This document shows positions 20,373 to 28,634 of a stretch of 34,869 nt of DNA, piece by piece (positions within the stretch are counted from its first letter, which is position 1; each line of letters begins with the position of its first letter). The notes below the pieces were generated by a model that was given only the letters and a program-made list of their open reading frames with translations, was not told where the DNA came from and searched no databases. The position numbers were made by a program, and so were the translations under genes. The DNA is from Selenomonadaceae bacterium (GTDB lineage: Bacteria; Bacillota; Negativicutes; Selenomonadales; Selenomonadaceae), in NCBI GenBank assembly GCA_017470715.1, contig JAFUYE010000010.1, positions 1 through 34,869 of the forward strand. The letters run 5' to 3'.

Positions 20373-22424
20373 TTATCTGGTGAAACCGAGCTTGCGTTCT
20401 TCGCGATATTTTTTGTCGACGTTGACATCGAAATCTTCAATCTCGAAGTGCGTCAATTCTTCTTTGGTGACTTCGCCGCCCGCGTGTTGCTTAACGATTC
20501 GTTGCGCCTGTTTAAGCCACGCTTGCTCCAAAAGGTTGCGGACGAAACGACCGTTGCCGAAATCTTTTTTCTTGGCGACGCGTTTGAAAATTTTTCTGCA
20601 GTGTTCGGTAACTTCTTCGGAAATTTCGTAGCCGCGTTTCTTCGCCATAAGCTTGAAAATTTCCGTCAGTTCGTCGGGCGTGTAATCGGGAAAATCGACG
20701 TGAAAAGCAATTCGACTGCGCAAACCTTCGTTACGGTCAAGAAAATCTTTCATCTTTTGCGGATAGCCGGCGAAAATGACAATGACGTTGTTGCGGTGAT
20801 TCTCCATTTCCTGAACGATTGTGTTAATCGCCTCTTCGCCGAAAGTCGCGTGTTCGCCGTCGCTCAAGCTGTACGCTTCGTCGATAAACAGGACGCCGCC
20901 GCGAGCTTCACGGAATTTGTTGCGCACAGCTTTTGCAGTCCAGCCGACATATTTCGCAACCAAATCTGCGCGACCGCATTCGACGAAACGACCGGTTTTC
21001 AAAACTCCGTCACGAGCAAGAATTTGGGCGATAAGTCTTGCCACGGTAGTTTTCGCGCTGCCGGGGTTGCCCGTGAAACTCATGTGCAGTGCGGCTTTTT
21101 GTTTTTCAAGATTCATGTCGACGCGCATTTTCTGCACGCGGTTTGCGGCGATAATTTGTTCGATTAACGCTTTCTGTTCGACAAGCCCGATCATTTCGCT
21201 GAAGTCGGCATAGGCGTCGTTACTTTTGTCCTCGACGGAAACGCTGAGCCGGTCAACTTCGCGATAGGCGGGATAAGTTTTGTTTTTCAAGGAGCTGTTG
21301 AAAAGTTTTTCCTGCACGTTGTAAATGTCGGACGCGCTGAAAGTGAGTTTGTCGCCCATTGCTTCCAAAAGTTCCTCGTCGGTGTAAAGCGTGACGGATT
21401 CGGGCGGCATAATTTTTTTCAAGTAGTTTAACGCCGTTTCGCGATTGCCCGCGCCTTCGTGCAATTCGATGATGTGCAAGTCGTCCTGCAGTCTGGTTGT
21501 AAGTTGCGGAGCGAAACCGGGTTTGTCGGCAAGTTCGACGAAAATGCAAAGCGTGTTGCGTTGATAGCGTTTGACGGTCTCGGAAATGAATTCGACAACT
21601 TCCTCGTAAGCGTGCGCGAATTGCCCGTTGTTGACGCGTTCGCCGCTGAGTTCAATGACGACCGTACCGCCCGCCGCGTTTTCGAGAATTTTTTCAAAGT
21701 CGCTTTCGTCGTAGCAGTTTTCGGTAACGTTGGTGATCAAATTGATTCTGCGGCTGACGAGACGTTTATTCGCATACAGTGCGCCGACAAGTAAATTCGA
21801 CAGCGACATTGCGGCTTTGGTGTTGCCCGCAGTAATTTTGTAATGAACCGGTTGCCCGTAAAAATGGTGCGCGTTTTCCTTGGAATAGATACGACGGAAT
21901 TCGTCCTTGAAAGTTTCGTCGGCAAGAAGTTTTTCGGCTTTGGCATTCGCCGCGTCGAAACTCAAACGCTTGTCGTCGCAAATATTTTCGCTGAGTTTGA
22001 ACGTGCGATTGTCCAGACAGTCAAGCCCCAAATCCTGATTCAGCTGATAATAATCGAAATTGAAGTTGTCGTCGCGGTTTGCTCTGTCGAAAATTCTGCT
22101 GAATTTTTTTGTCGTGATTTCGGTAAAAGCTTTGACGGTAACATTTTTAATTCCAAATTCGGTGCGTTCGGCAAAAAATTTTTCAAACAACTTGGTCAAC
22201 TGTGCGGCAGTCATTTCCTTGAAACCGTCGACCGCCGCAAGCATTTGAAAAGTATTTTGGCGGAAACGGTGAATCAAAACGCGCACGCGTTCGCCGTCAA
22301 TGCCTTCGCTTAATGCCGAGCTCAATTCGCCGAGTTTCATGCGTTCTGCGCGCTTGCCTTCAAAATTCGTGGCGGATTTGGAATTTTGGCTATCGAAACT
22401 AATCTGGAAGTTATAGAAAAGCAT
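20373..22424 (-). CDS. Double-AAA+ ATPase, CbbX/SpoVK type
   Basis: This is a 683-residue cytoplasmic protein. The C-terminal AAA+ domain is intact: Walker A GNPGSAKT (452-459), Walker B VLFIDEAYSL (D515-E516), a sensor region in VIVIFAGYP and an arginine finger near RNEGLRSRI. These are the hallmarks of the CbbX/SpoVK family of remodelling ATPases. A second, upstream AAA-like domain (about 190-390) is degenerate, with TAGNTKAAMS at the Walker A position and GGTVVIELSGE at Walker B. Residues 1-190 are unrecognised and could hold the target-binding region. It stands alone between a terminator and a long spacer. GGAGG lies 8 nt before ATG 22424. Its remodelling target cannot be named: neither RuBisCO nor sporulation genes are present. 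Confidence 0.85.
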   Translation of the reverse strand: MLFYNFQISFDSQNSKSATNFEGKRAERMKLGELSSALSEGIDGERVRVLIHRFRQNTFQMLAAVDGFKEMTAAQLTKLFEKFFAERTEFGIKNVTVKAFTEITTKKFSRIFDRANRDDNFNFDYYQLNQDLGLDCLDNRTFKLSENICDDKRLSFDAANAKAEKLLADETFKDEFRRIYSKENAHHFYGQPVHYKITAGNTKAAMSLSNLLVGALYANKRLVSRRINLITNVTENCYDESDFEKILENAAGGTVVIELSGERVNNGQFAHAYEEVVEFISETVKRYQRNTLCIFVELADKPGFAPQLTTRLQDDLHIIELHEGAGNRETALNYLKKIMPPESVTLYTDEELLEAMGDKLTFSASDIYNVQEKLFNSSLKNKTYPAYREVDRLSVSVEDKSNDAYADFSEMIGLVEQKALIEQIIAANRVQKMRVDMNLEKQKAALHMSFTGNPGSAKTTVARLIAQILARDGVLKTGRFVECGRADLVAKYVGWTAKAVRNKFREARGGVLFIDEAYSLSDGEHATFGEEAINTIVQEMENHRNNVIVIFAGYPQKMKDFLDRNEGLRSRIAFHVDFPDYTPDELTEIFKLMAKKRGYEISEEVTEHCRKIFKRVAKKKDFGNGRFVRNLLEQAWLKQAQRIVKQHAGGEVTKEELTHFEIEDFDVNVDKKYREERKLGFTR

Positions 22425-22451
22425 GACAATATCCTCCGTGTATCAGCAAAT

Positions 22452-22499
22452 TTAATTTTCAAAGATAACGGTGACATGATTGCCACGGCGCACGACCAA
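22452..22499 (-). CDS. Possible 15-residue leader peptide upstream of the double-AAA gene
   Basis: On the minus strand AAGGAGG is followed after 7 nt by TTG and a 15-codon frame (MVVRRGNHVTVIFEN) and TAA. The stop lies 27 nt before the double-AAA start. The strong ribosome binding site has no other gene to serve. It could be a translated leader or a regulatory upstream frame, or the site could be coincidental. Confidence 0.3.
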   Translation of the reverse strand: MVVRRGNHVTVIFEN

Positions 22500-22505
22500 A
22501 AAATT

Positions 22506-22774
22506 TCCTCCTTCCGTTTTTTCAGTCGGTAAAGTTTTTATCGTAAAAAATTCGTCACCGCTTAAATAAAATTATTGACGAAAGATTTTTTTGCGTATCG
22601 GCATAAAAGTTGCGTGGAAATTTTTTTGCAGTCGTTATCTTCATTTCAACTGCGGTAATTGTAACACGTCACGATTAAAAATTGTCACTTCGCGGGTGAC
22701 GAACGAAAAATTTTTTCGAGAAATTTTTTTGCCGCAGGAAAATCCGCACGCGAAAATTTTTTGCCGTGAAAATT
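22506..22774. other. Non-coding spacer between nucleotidase and double-AAA genes
   Basis: About 270 bp with many AAATTTTTT runs. A 74-codon plus-strand frame (22591-22815) lacks a ribosome binding site and coding character, and it overlaps the nucleotidase end. GTCAC and GTGAC (near 22684 and 22697) can form a 5-bp stem. No clear terminator for the nucleotidase gene and no convincing promoter for the double-AAA gene were found. Confidence 0.55.
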
Positions 22775-24307
22775 TTATTGCGCGTCGGGAATCGGAACTT
22801 CGACGAGCCGCGTGATTCTGCCGACTTCGTAATTTTTCATGCCGACTTCGTTAAGATATTTGGCGAAAACGTCTTCATAAGCACCGAAATTGCCGATGAG
22901 TTTCAAGTTGGCAAGCATGGTGTAATCGTCGCCGCCCGCCGCCAAAAATTTAAGCAACGCAATGGTGTAAGTTTTATTTTCGTCGAGCGGTTGACCGTTG
23001 ACCAAAATTTCTTCGACGCGATGTTTAGGCGGTTTTGACGGGTCGTAACTGAACGTCATCCCGCTCACCGTCAAAAATCCGCCGAACGACGCGGGATAAA
23101 ATTCAACGGAATGTTCGAGCATTTCGCGAATCTGCGCGCCCGAAATTTCAGCCGATTGAACCGTATCGCCGAACGGGAAAATCGCCAACGCGTCACGGCG
23201 CGTCACGTCACCGGCAGGCAAATTCGTTCGAAGGTCGCCGCCGTTGCAAATGGCAATGTCGGTTTTCGCAACCCAACGATAAGCGTCAGCCGTCAAGTTG
23301 CCCAATTCGGATTCGTTGCGGCGAACAAGCAATCTGTCGCCCGAAAGTTCTTTGTCGCTGTGAGCAATGACCGTGTCCAAAATTTTATCGGTCTCCGCGT
23401 TGAATTTGCGGAACAGGTCGAGAATTTTTTTGTCGGGCGTCGGATTAATCGCTTTGACCGCGTCCGCGTCGAGCAGTTCGGCTTTTTTGGAAACGATTTT
23501 GTTGCCGTCAAGTTCAAGTGTCGCACGTCCTAAAAAATGTTCGTAACAGCCGGCTTGAACAACCAGCGTGTCTTTGATGCGAATTCCGTCGGCAAGCGCG
23601 GTGTGGCTGTGTCCGTCGACGATTAAATCAATGCCGTCGGTTTCGCGGGCAAGTCGTTCGCCGGTGAATTCGGAACTTGCGTCAACGCCCAAATGTGTCA
23701 ATGCAATCACAACGTCGCATTTCGGGCGCAGAATTTTAATCATTTCGCGAGCCTTGTCGACGGGATTCAAAAAGTCAACCGTCGTGACGTTCGCGGGATT
23801 GGTTTTGTAAGCGGTTTCGGGCGTCGCCAAACCGAACACGCCGATTTTTATTCCGTCGAGCGTGAAAATTTTGTACGACTTGAAAATATTTTTGCCCGTG
23901 TCTTTGCGAACGACATTTGCAGCAAGCACGGGGAATTTAAAACCTTTGGCAAGTTTTTCCAGTTGCTTTGAACCGTAATTGTAGTCGTGGTTGCCCGTCG
24001 TCATCGCGTCGATACCGGCTTCGTTCAAAAGCGGAACAATGTTTTTGCCGTTGCTCAAGTTTATGATTGGCAAACCGTGAACGGTATCGCCCGCGTCGAG
24101 CCACAACGTCAGAGGATTATTTTTTTTCGTCGTTTTGACCGCCGCCGCCATTTGAGCAAGCCCGATACTTTTTCCTTCGTCGTCGGTTGCTTGCATACGC
24201 GAATGCATGTCGTTTGTGTGGAAAATCACCAGTTGAGCCGCCGCGCAGATTGTCGAGCCGAAAATCATCAGCGAAACAATCAACGCGCCGAAAAATTTTT
24301 TGAGCAT
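22775..24307 (-). CDS. Secreted 5'-nucleotidase/2',3'-cyclic phosphodiesterase (UshA family)
   Basis: This is a 510-residue exported enzyme with signal peptide (KKFFGALIVSLMIFGSTICA). The N-terminal metallophosphatase domain has the di-metal ligands in order: HTNDMHS, DAGD, TGNHDYNYG, LTHLG and GHSHT. The C-terminal nucleotidase domain has the substrate motifs RNESELGNLTADAYRW and NGGDLRTNLPAGDV, then FPFGDTVQ and the base-stacking region around FGGFLTVSG. It releases phosphate and nucleosides outside the membrane for salvage. The length is typical. GGAGG lies upstream of ATG 24307, and a sigma-70-type promoter is at 24363-24335, back to back with the restriction-modification promoter. Confidence 0.92.
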   Translation of the reverse strand: MLKKFFGALIVSLMIFGSTICAAAQLVIFHTNDMHSRMQATDDEGKSIGLAQMAAAVKTTKKNNPLTLWLDAGDTVHGLPIINLSNGKNIVPLLNEAGIDAMTTGNHDYNYGSKQLEKLAKGFKFPVLAANVVRKDTGKNIFKSYKIFTLDGIKIGVFGLATPETAYKTNPANVTTVDFLNPVDKAREMIKILRPKCDVVIALTHLGVDASSEFTGERLARETDGIDLIVDGHSHTALADGIRIKDTLVVQAGCYEHFLGRATLELDGNKIVSKKAELLDADAVKAINPTPDKKILDLFRKFNAETDKILDTVIAHSDKELSGDRLLVRRNESELGNLTADAYRWVAKTDIAICNGGDLRTNLPAGDVTRRDALAIFPFGDTVQSAEISGAQIREMLEHSVEFYPASFGGFLTVSGMTFSYDPSKPPKHRVEEILVNGQPLDENKTYTIALLKFLAAGGDDYTMLANLKLIGNFGAYEDVFAKYLNEVGMKNYEVGRITRLVEVPIPDAQ

Positions 24308-24334
24308 ATGAACACCTCCCGAAAGTCGGTTACA

Positions 24335-24363
24335 AGTCTACAAAAATTTTCGCGCAATGGCAA
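24335..24363 (-). promoter_or_regulatory. Promoter of the 5'-nucleotidase gene
   Basis: On the minus strand TTGCCA, 17-nt spacer, TAGACT, ending about 28 nt before the start codon. The -35 box is 4 nt from the -35 of the divergent restriction-modification promoter. Confidence 0.62.
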
Positions 24364-24367
24364 GACG

Positions 24368-24396
24368 TTGACAGTGCCGCACGCCAAATTTATAAT
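24368..24396 (+). promoter_or_regulatory. Perfect consensus sigma-70 promoter of the restriction-modification operon
   Basis: TTGACA, exactly 17 nt, TATAAT. Both hexamers match consensus at all positions. The expected transcript starts near 24403, about 30 nt before the methylase ATG. Confidence 0.85.
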
Positions 24397-24433
24397 CGAC
24401 GCAAAAACTTTTGTCGAAAGAGTTCAAACGATT

Positions 24434-25285
24434 ATGGCGAAAAATAATTTGGTCGCTCCCGTGTTGAAATGGGTCGGAGGTAAGCGACAACTTTTTGAAA
24501 CATTCAAACCTTTGTTTCCGAAAAGAATTACAACTTATTGCGAACCGTTTCTCGGCGGCGGCGCGATTTTTTTTAAACTTCAGCCGAACAAAGCTTATAT
24601 CAACGACATAAACGCCGAATTGATGCTTGTTTATGAAGTTATTCGCGACGACGTGGAAAAACTCATTGATATTTTGTCGACGTACAAAAATGACGCGGAT
24701 TTTTTTTACGCTATTCGAGATTTGGATCGCGACAAAGAAAAGTTTTCGCGCCTGTCGGAAGTCGAACGCGCCGCAAGGATTATTTATCTCAACAAAACCT
24801 GTTTCAACGGGCTTTATCGCGTGAACAATGCCGGTGAATTCAATTCGCCGTTTGGAAGTTATCGCAATCCAAATATTGTGAACGCACCGACGCTCCGTGC
24901 CGTCAATGACTATTTTAACTCTGCGGAAATTATTTTGACGGCAACGGATTACGCCGAAGTTTTGAGCGCGATTCCAAAGAATACTTTTGTTTATCTTGAC
25001 CCTCCGTACGCACCCGTCTCGACAACTGCGAATTTCACGGGCTACACGAAAGGTGGCTTTAATCGCGACGAGCAAATCAGATTGCGAATTTGTTGCGACG
25101 GTTTGAGCGAACGCGGTATAAAATTCATGCTCTCGAATTCCGACACGGAATTTATTCGCGAGCTGTATTCCGATTCGTTTTACAATATTACTTTCGTCAA
25201 AGCGCGGCGCACAGTAAATTCTGTTGCGAGTAAGCGCGGCGACGTAGATGAGTTGGTGATTAGAAATTATGGCAAAAAACGATGA
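24434..25285 (+). CDS. DNA adenine N6-methyltransferase, D12 (Dam/DpnII) class
   Basis: This is a 283-residue enzyme with the class-alpha motif order: LKWVGGKRQL at the start, the AdoMet motif EPFLGGGAIFF (37-47), a target-recognition region in the middle (about 75-160; LNKTCFNGLYRVNNAGEFN is typical), and catalytic LDPPY (D189-Y192). Dam relatives methylate GATC, but others in this class have different targets. Because the next gene is a nuclease, it acts as the protective half of a restriction-modification system. The start was set at ATG 24434: the sequence from 2 to 15 matches the family, the upstream frame has no family similarity, and the promoter lies directly before it. The ribosome binding site is weak (AAAGAG). 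GATC sites occur throughout the window. Confidence 0.9.
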   Translation: MAKNNLVAPVLKWVGGKRQLFETFKPLFPKRITTYCEPFLGGGAIFFKLQPNKAYINDINAELMLVYEVIRDDVEKLIDILSTYKNDADFFYAIRDLDRDKEKFSRLSEVERAARIIYLNKTCFNGLYRVNNAGEFNSPFGSYRNPNIVNAPTLRAVNDYFNSAEIILTATDYAEVLSAIPKNTFVYLDPPYAPVSTTANFTGYTKGGFNRDEQIRLRICCDGLSERGIKFMLSNSDTEFIRELYSDSFYNITFVKARRTVNSVASKRGDVDELVIRNYGKKR

Positions 25286-26546
25286 CGCATGGGAAAAACT
25301 TTTTGACGAGCACAAAATTTTGTCGCACGTGGAGCGCGAAGGCTTTTTTAGAATTTCCGCCGATCAGATAAGAAAATTCCGCGAACCGCGACTCATGACC
25401 AAATTCGACCACAGAATCAATCTGCCGAAAATTTTTTCAAGCAACGAACTTTCGATTTTGCCCGTAACACGCGGCGATTATTTGATTTCACATTTCGAGG
25501 CGTGGAAAAATTTCGAGCCGGCGGATTCGGCAGTGCTTCCGGCGGAGTTGCCGGAATATCTGCAGAGTCTTGACGCAAAAAATATTTTTAGCGAAGCACT
25601 TGCCTTGAATTGTGCTTTTGCGTCCGGAATTATCGCGGATTTCACAGGCGACGAAAATATTTTTTCTACCGTGTCGGGTCGTATGTCGTCGGGAACTTTC
25701 GACTTCAAAGTAAACGACACGCGCAGAAATTTTTCGCACGCCGTTCACGTAAACAATTCGCAGATTGAAATTGACGCCGCCTTTGAGGGAATAAAATTTT
25801 TGACGCTGATTGAGGCGAAGCGCGACTTGGCGGATGATTTTTTGATTCGTCAACTTTATTATCCGTATCGAACATGGCAAAACAAAATTTCCAAGCCGAT
25901 TAAGCCGATTTTTCTCGTCTACTCGAACGGGATTTTTTATCTGCGCGAATATGCTTTTGCGGAACCTGAAAATTACAATTCGCTCGTACTCGTTCAGCAG
26001 AAAAAATATTCCGTCGAGAGTACGAAAATAACTTTGGCGGATATTCAAGAAATTTTGCGAAGTGTGAAGCCGACAACTGAACCGCCCGTCCCTTTTCCGC
26101 AAGCGGATAAATTTGAGCGCGTCATAAATATTTGCGAACTTCTCAACGAAAAGTCTTTGAATCGAAATGACGTCACCGCAAAATACGATTTTGATTCACG
26201 ACAGACGAATTATTACACGGATGCCGCTCGTTATCTCGGTTTGATTGAAAAATCTGTAAGCAGTCACGCCGTTACTTATAATTTGAGCGACTTGGGCAGA
26301 AAAATTTTACGGCAGAGTTTTCGGGAACGTCAACTGAGTTATTGCAAGTGTATTTTGTCGCATAAGGTTTTTGCCGACACGCTCAAAGCTTCTTTGGAAC
26401 GCGGCGCAATGTTGTCAACTGCAGAAATCATTGCACTGATGAAAAATTCAAATCTGTACCAAATCGGCAGTGACGAGACTTTTAAGCGGCGAAGCTCAAC
26501 GATAACGAGCTGGTTGAATTGGATAATCGGCTTGATTGACGACTAA
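25269..26546 (+). CDS. Type II restriction endonuclease-like protein (PD-(D/E)XK)
   Basis: This is a 425-residue protein whose start overlaps the methylase by 17 nt. A nuclease core is visible: IEIDAAFEG with D169, then TLIEAKRD with E182-x-K184, the D-x12-E-A-K pattern, followed by helices (DFLIRQLYYPYRTWQ). The N-terminal 150 residues are unassigned. The C-terminal part (about 285-425) looks like two winged-helix units (YDFDSRQTNYYTDAARYLGL, then LSDLGRKIL), probably for DNA recognition. Coupled expression after the methylase and the absence of other partners argue for a simple type II system. The recognition site cannot be read from the sequence. The stop lies 10 nt before the mnmG start. 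Confidence 0.78.
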   Translation: MAKNDDAWEKLFDEHKILSHVEREGFFRISADQIRKFREPRLMTKFDHRINLPKIFSSNELSILPVTRGDYLISHFEAWKNFEPADSAVLPAELPEYLQSLDAKNIFSEALALNCAFASGIIADFTGDENIFSTVSGRMSSGTFDFKVNDTRRNFSHAVHVNNSQIEIDAAFEGIKFLTLIEAKRDLADDFLIRQLYYPYRTWQNKISKPIKPIFLVYSNGIFYLREYAFAEPENYNSLVLVQQKKYSVESTKITLADIQEILRSVKPTTEPPVPFPQADKFERVINICELLNEKSLNRNDVTAKYDFDSRQTNYYTDAARYLGLIEKSVSSHAVTYNLSDLGRKILRQSFRERQLSYCKCILSHKVFADTLKASLERGAMLSTAEIIALMKNSNLYQIGSDETFKRRSSTITSWLNWIIGLIDD

Positions 26547-26556
26547 CGGAGGAATT

Positions 26557-28419
26557 ATGTTTACGGCAGACAAATACGACGTGATAGTTATCGGCGCGGG
26601 ACACGCGGGAATTGAAGCGGCTTTGGCAAGCGCACGCCTCGGTTGCAAAACTTTGTTGACAACGTTGTCGCTGGAAAATTTGGCGATGATGCCTTGCAAC
26701 CCGTCAATCGGCGGTCCTGCGAAAGGTCATCTCGTTCGCGAACTTGACGCGCTCGGCGGACAAATGGGAATTGCCGCTGACGAAACTTGTATCCAATTCC
26801 GCACGCTTAACACGGGTAAAGGTTTCGCCGTTCAAGCCCTGCGCGCACAGGCGGACAAAAAAATTTATCAAGCCGTCATGAAACGCGTTTGCGAAAATGT
26901 CGACGGGCTGGATTTGAAACAACTGCTGATTGAAAATATTTTGGTCGAATCAAATAAAATTGTCGGCGTCGAAGCTGAAACGGGCGAAACTTTTTTGGCG
27001 GACGCGGTGATTTTGTGTTCGGGAACTTATTTGAGCGGACGAATCATAATCGGCGAAAGTATTTTCGACGGCGGTCCCAACGGTCAACGGGCGGCGGTGA
27101 AACTTTCTTCCGCGCTGAAAAATTTGGGCGTCAAACTCATGCGTTTCAAGACGGGCACACCTGCGCGGGTCGACGCACGAACTTTGGATTTCGACAAAAT
27201 GGAAATTCAGCACGGCGACGAGCATCCGCAAAATTTTTCGTTCATGACACGCGAGCCCGTGAAAAATCGCGTCGATTGTTATTTGACGTACACCAACGAA
27301 CGCACGCACGAAATTTTACGCCGCAACCTTCACCGCGCACCGATGGCGAACGGAATTATCGAAGGTATCGGCCCGCGATATTGCCCATCAATCGAATCGA
27401 AAATAATTCGTTTCCCCGACAAGGAACGTCACCAATTATTTCTTGAGCCGGAAGGTTTGAACACGCAAGAATTTTACGTGCAGGGCATGTCGACTTCGAT
27501 GCCCATGGACGTGCAAATTGAGTTCCTGCACACGATACCCGGTCTCGAACGCGCAAAAATCATGCGGGCGGGTTACGCGATTGAATATGACTGCCTTGAC
27601 CCGTTGCAACTGAAACCGACACTCGAATTTAAATCAATCGCGGGATTTTTTTCTGCGGGACAATCGAACGGCACCAGCGGCTACGAGGAGGCTGCGGCTC
27701 AAGGTTTAATTGCGGGCATTAACGCGGCGGCTTACGTCAAGCAGACCGAACCGTTGATTTTGAAACGTTCCGAAGGTTATATCGGCGTGTTGATTGACGA
27801 CCTTGTCACGAAGGGCACGAACGAACCGTATCGCATGATGACTTCGCGGGCGGAATATCGGTTGCTTTTGCGGCAGGACAACGCGGACTTGCGATTGACG
27901 CCGCACGCAATCCGAATCGGTTTGGCGTCGCCCGAACGTCGAAAAATTTTCGAGACCAAGCGCGACGAAATTTTCACGGCAACAAAACGGCTCAACGAAA
28001 TTAAATTGACGCCTTCCGCCGAAGTCAACGAAAAACTTTCCGCGCTTGAAGTCGGCGAAATTCATAACACGATGCCGCTTGCAGAACTTTTGCGCAGACC
28101 GAACGTCACGTATGAAAAATTGCGTAAAGCGTTTGACTTGCCCGAAATTTCGTCGGAAGCTGCCGCGCAGGTTGAAATTTCGATTTTCTACGAAGGTTAT
28201 ATCAAGAAACAGTCGGAACTTGCCGCGAAGTTGGACAAACTGGAAGACAAAATCATTCCGCCGAATATCGATTATCACGAACTGAAAAATCTGCGCGTGG
28301 AAGCTCGCGAAAAACTTTCGGAAGTCAAACCGCGTTCAATCGGGCAGGCGTCGCGAATTTCGGGCGTGTCACCGGCAGATATTTCCGTGTTGCTTGTTTG
28401 GATTGAAACGTTGCACTGA
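26557..28419 (+). CDS. mnmG: tRNA uridine-5-carboxymethylaminomethyl modification enzyme MnmG (GidA)
   Basis: This is a 620-residue FAD enzyme that, with MnmE, installs carboxymethylaminomethyl groups at the wobble uridine of certain tRNAs. The FAD-binding motif VIVIGAGHAGIEAALASARL begins at residue 9. PCNPSIGGPAKGHLVRELDALGG, the NADH-side DGGPNGQR, GTPARVD, and TSRAEYRLLLRQDNADLRLT with the helical C-terminus are all present at usual spacing. GGAGG lies 4 nt before ATG 26557; an in-frame ATG at 26536 lies within the restriction gene. In most Firmicutes mnmE precedes mnmG; here the restriction-modification pair does, and mnmE is not in the window. Confidence 0.97.
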   Translation: MFTADKYDVIVIGAGHAGIEAALASARLGCKTLLTTLSLENLAMMPCNPSIGGPAKGHLVRELDALGGQMGIAADETCIQFRTLNTGKGFAVQALRAQADKKIYQAVMKRVCENVDGLDLKQLLIENILVESNKIVGVEAETGETFLADAVILCSGTYLSGRIIIGESIFDGGPNGQRAAVKLSSALKNLGVKLMRFKTGTPARVDARTLDFDKMEIQHGDEHPQNFSFMTREPVKNRVDCYLTYTNERTHEILRRNLHRAPMANGIIEGIGPRYCPSIESKIIRFPDKERHQLFLEPEGLNTQEFYVQGMSTSMPMDVQIEFLHTIPGLERAKIMRAGYAIEYDCLDPLQLKPTLEFKSIAGFFSAGQSNGTSGYEEAAAQGLIAGINAAAYVKQTEPLILKRSEGYIGVLIDDLVTKGTNEPYRMMTSRAEYRLLLRQDNADLRLTPHAIRIGLASPERRKIFETKRDEIFTATKRLNEIKLTPSAEVNEKLSALEVGEIHNTMPLAELLRRPNVTYEKLRKAFDLPEISSEAAAQVEISIFYEGYIKKQSELAAKLDKLEDKIIPPNIDYHELKNLRVEAREKLSEVKPRSIGQASRISGVSPADISVLLVWIETLH

Positions 28420-28423
28420 AAAA

Positions 28424-28452
28424 TTTTTCCTCCCATTGCGGAGGATTTTTTT
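28424..28452 (+). terminator. Terminator after mnmG
   Basis: CCTCC pairs with GGAGG around a 6-nt loop, followed by seven T, and preceded by an A/T-rich segment. Confidence 0.8.
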
Positions 28453-28456
28453 GTGT

Positions 28457-28485
28457 TTGACTTGATTCAATGTGACGTTTAAAAT
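28457..28485 (+). promoter_or_regulatory. Candidate promoter for rsmG
   Basis: TTGACT, 17 nt, TAAAAT. Transcription would start near 28492, at the ribosome binding site for the 28505 start, giving a very short leader. The -10 overlaps the edge of the E2 duplication, so it may be a changed promoter. Confidence 0.5.
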
Positions 28486-28634
28486 GTTCGCGGAGATGAT
28501 AAAAATGTCAGCGGCAAAAAATTTTGAACGACAAGACACAGCGAATAACTCCGATTATCGAACGGCTGAACAAATTGGATGCAACGTCACGTTGCTGTTT
28601 CGCGACGAATTAATTTCAGCGGCAAAAAGTTTCG
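28485..28634. mobile_element. Palindrome-ended mini-insertion E2, in frame at the rsmG start
   Basis: Diverged direct repeats flank the insert. 28485-28526 encodes FAEMIKMSAAKNFE and 28596-28634 encodes FRDELISAAKSFG; TCAGCGGCAAAAA is identical in both. The about 69 bp between end with GCAACGTCACGTTGC (28581-28595), which abuts the second repeat, as in E1 and E3. The two TCAGCGGCAAAAA copies are 108 bp apart, so the frame is kept and the insert adds a segment to RsmG. Confidence 0.65.

Noticed and set aside
22591-22815. 74-codon plus-strand frame in the spacer
   Set aside because: It lacks a ribosome binding site, overlaps the nucleotidase end, and its composition follows A/T-rich runs.
24338-25315. 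325-codon minus-strand frame opposite the methylase
   Set aside because: The plus frame encodes a complete D12-class methylase with EPFLGGG and DPPY; the reverse frame has no recognisable domain.
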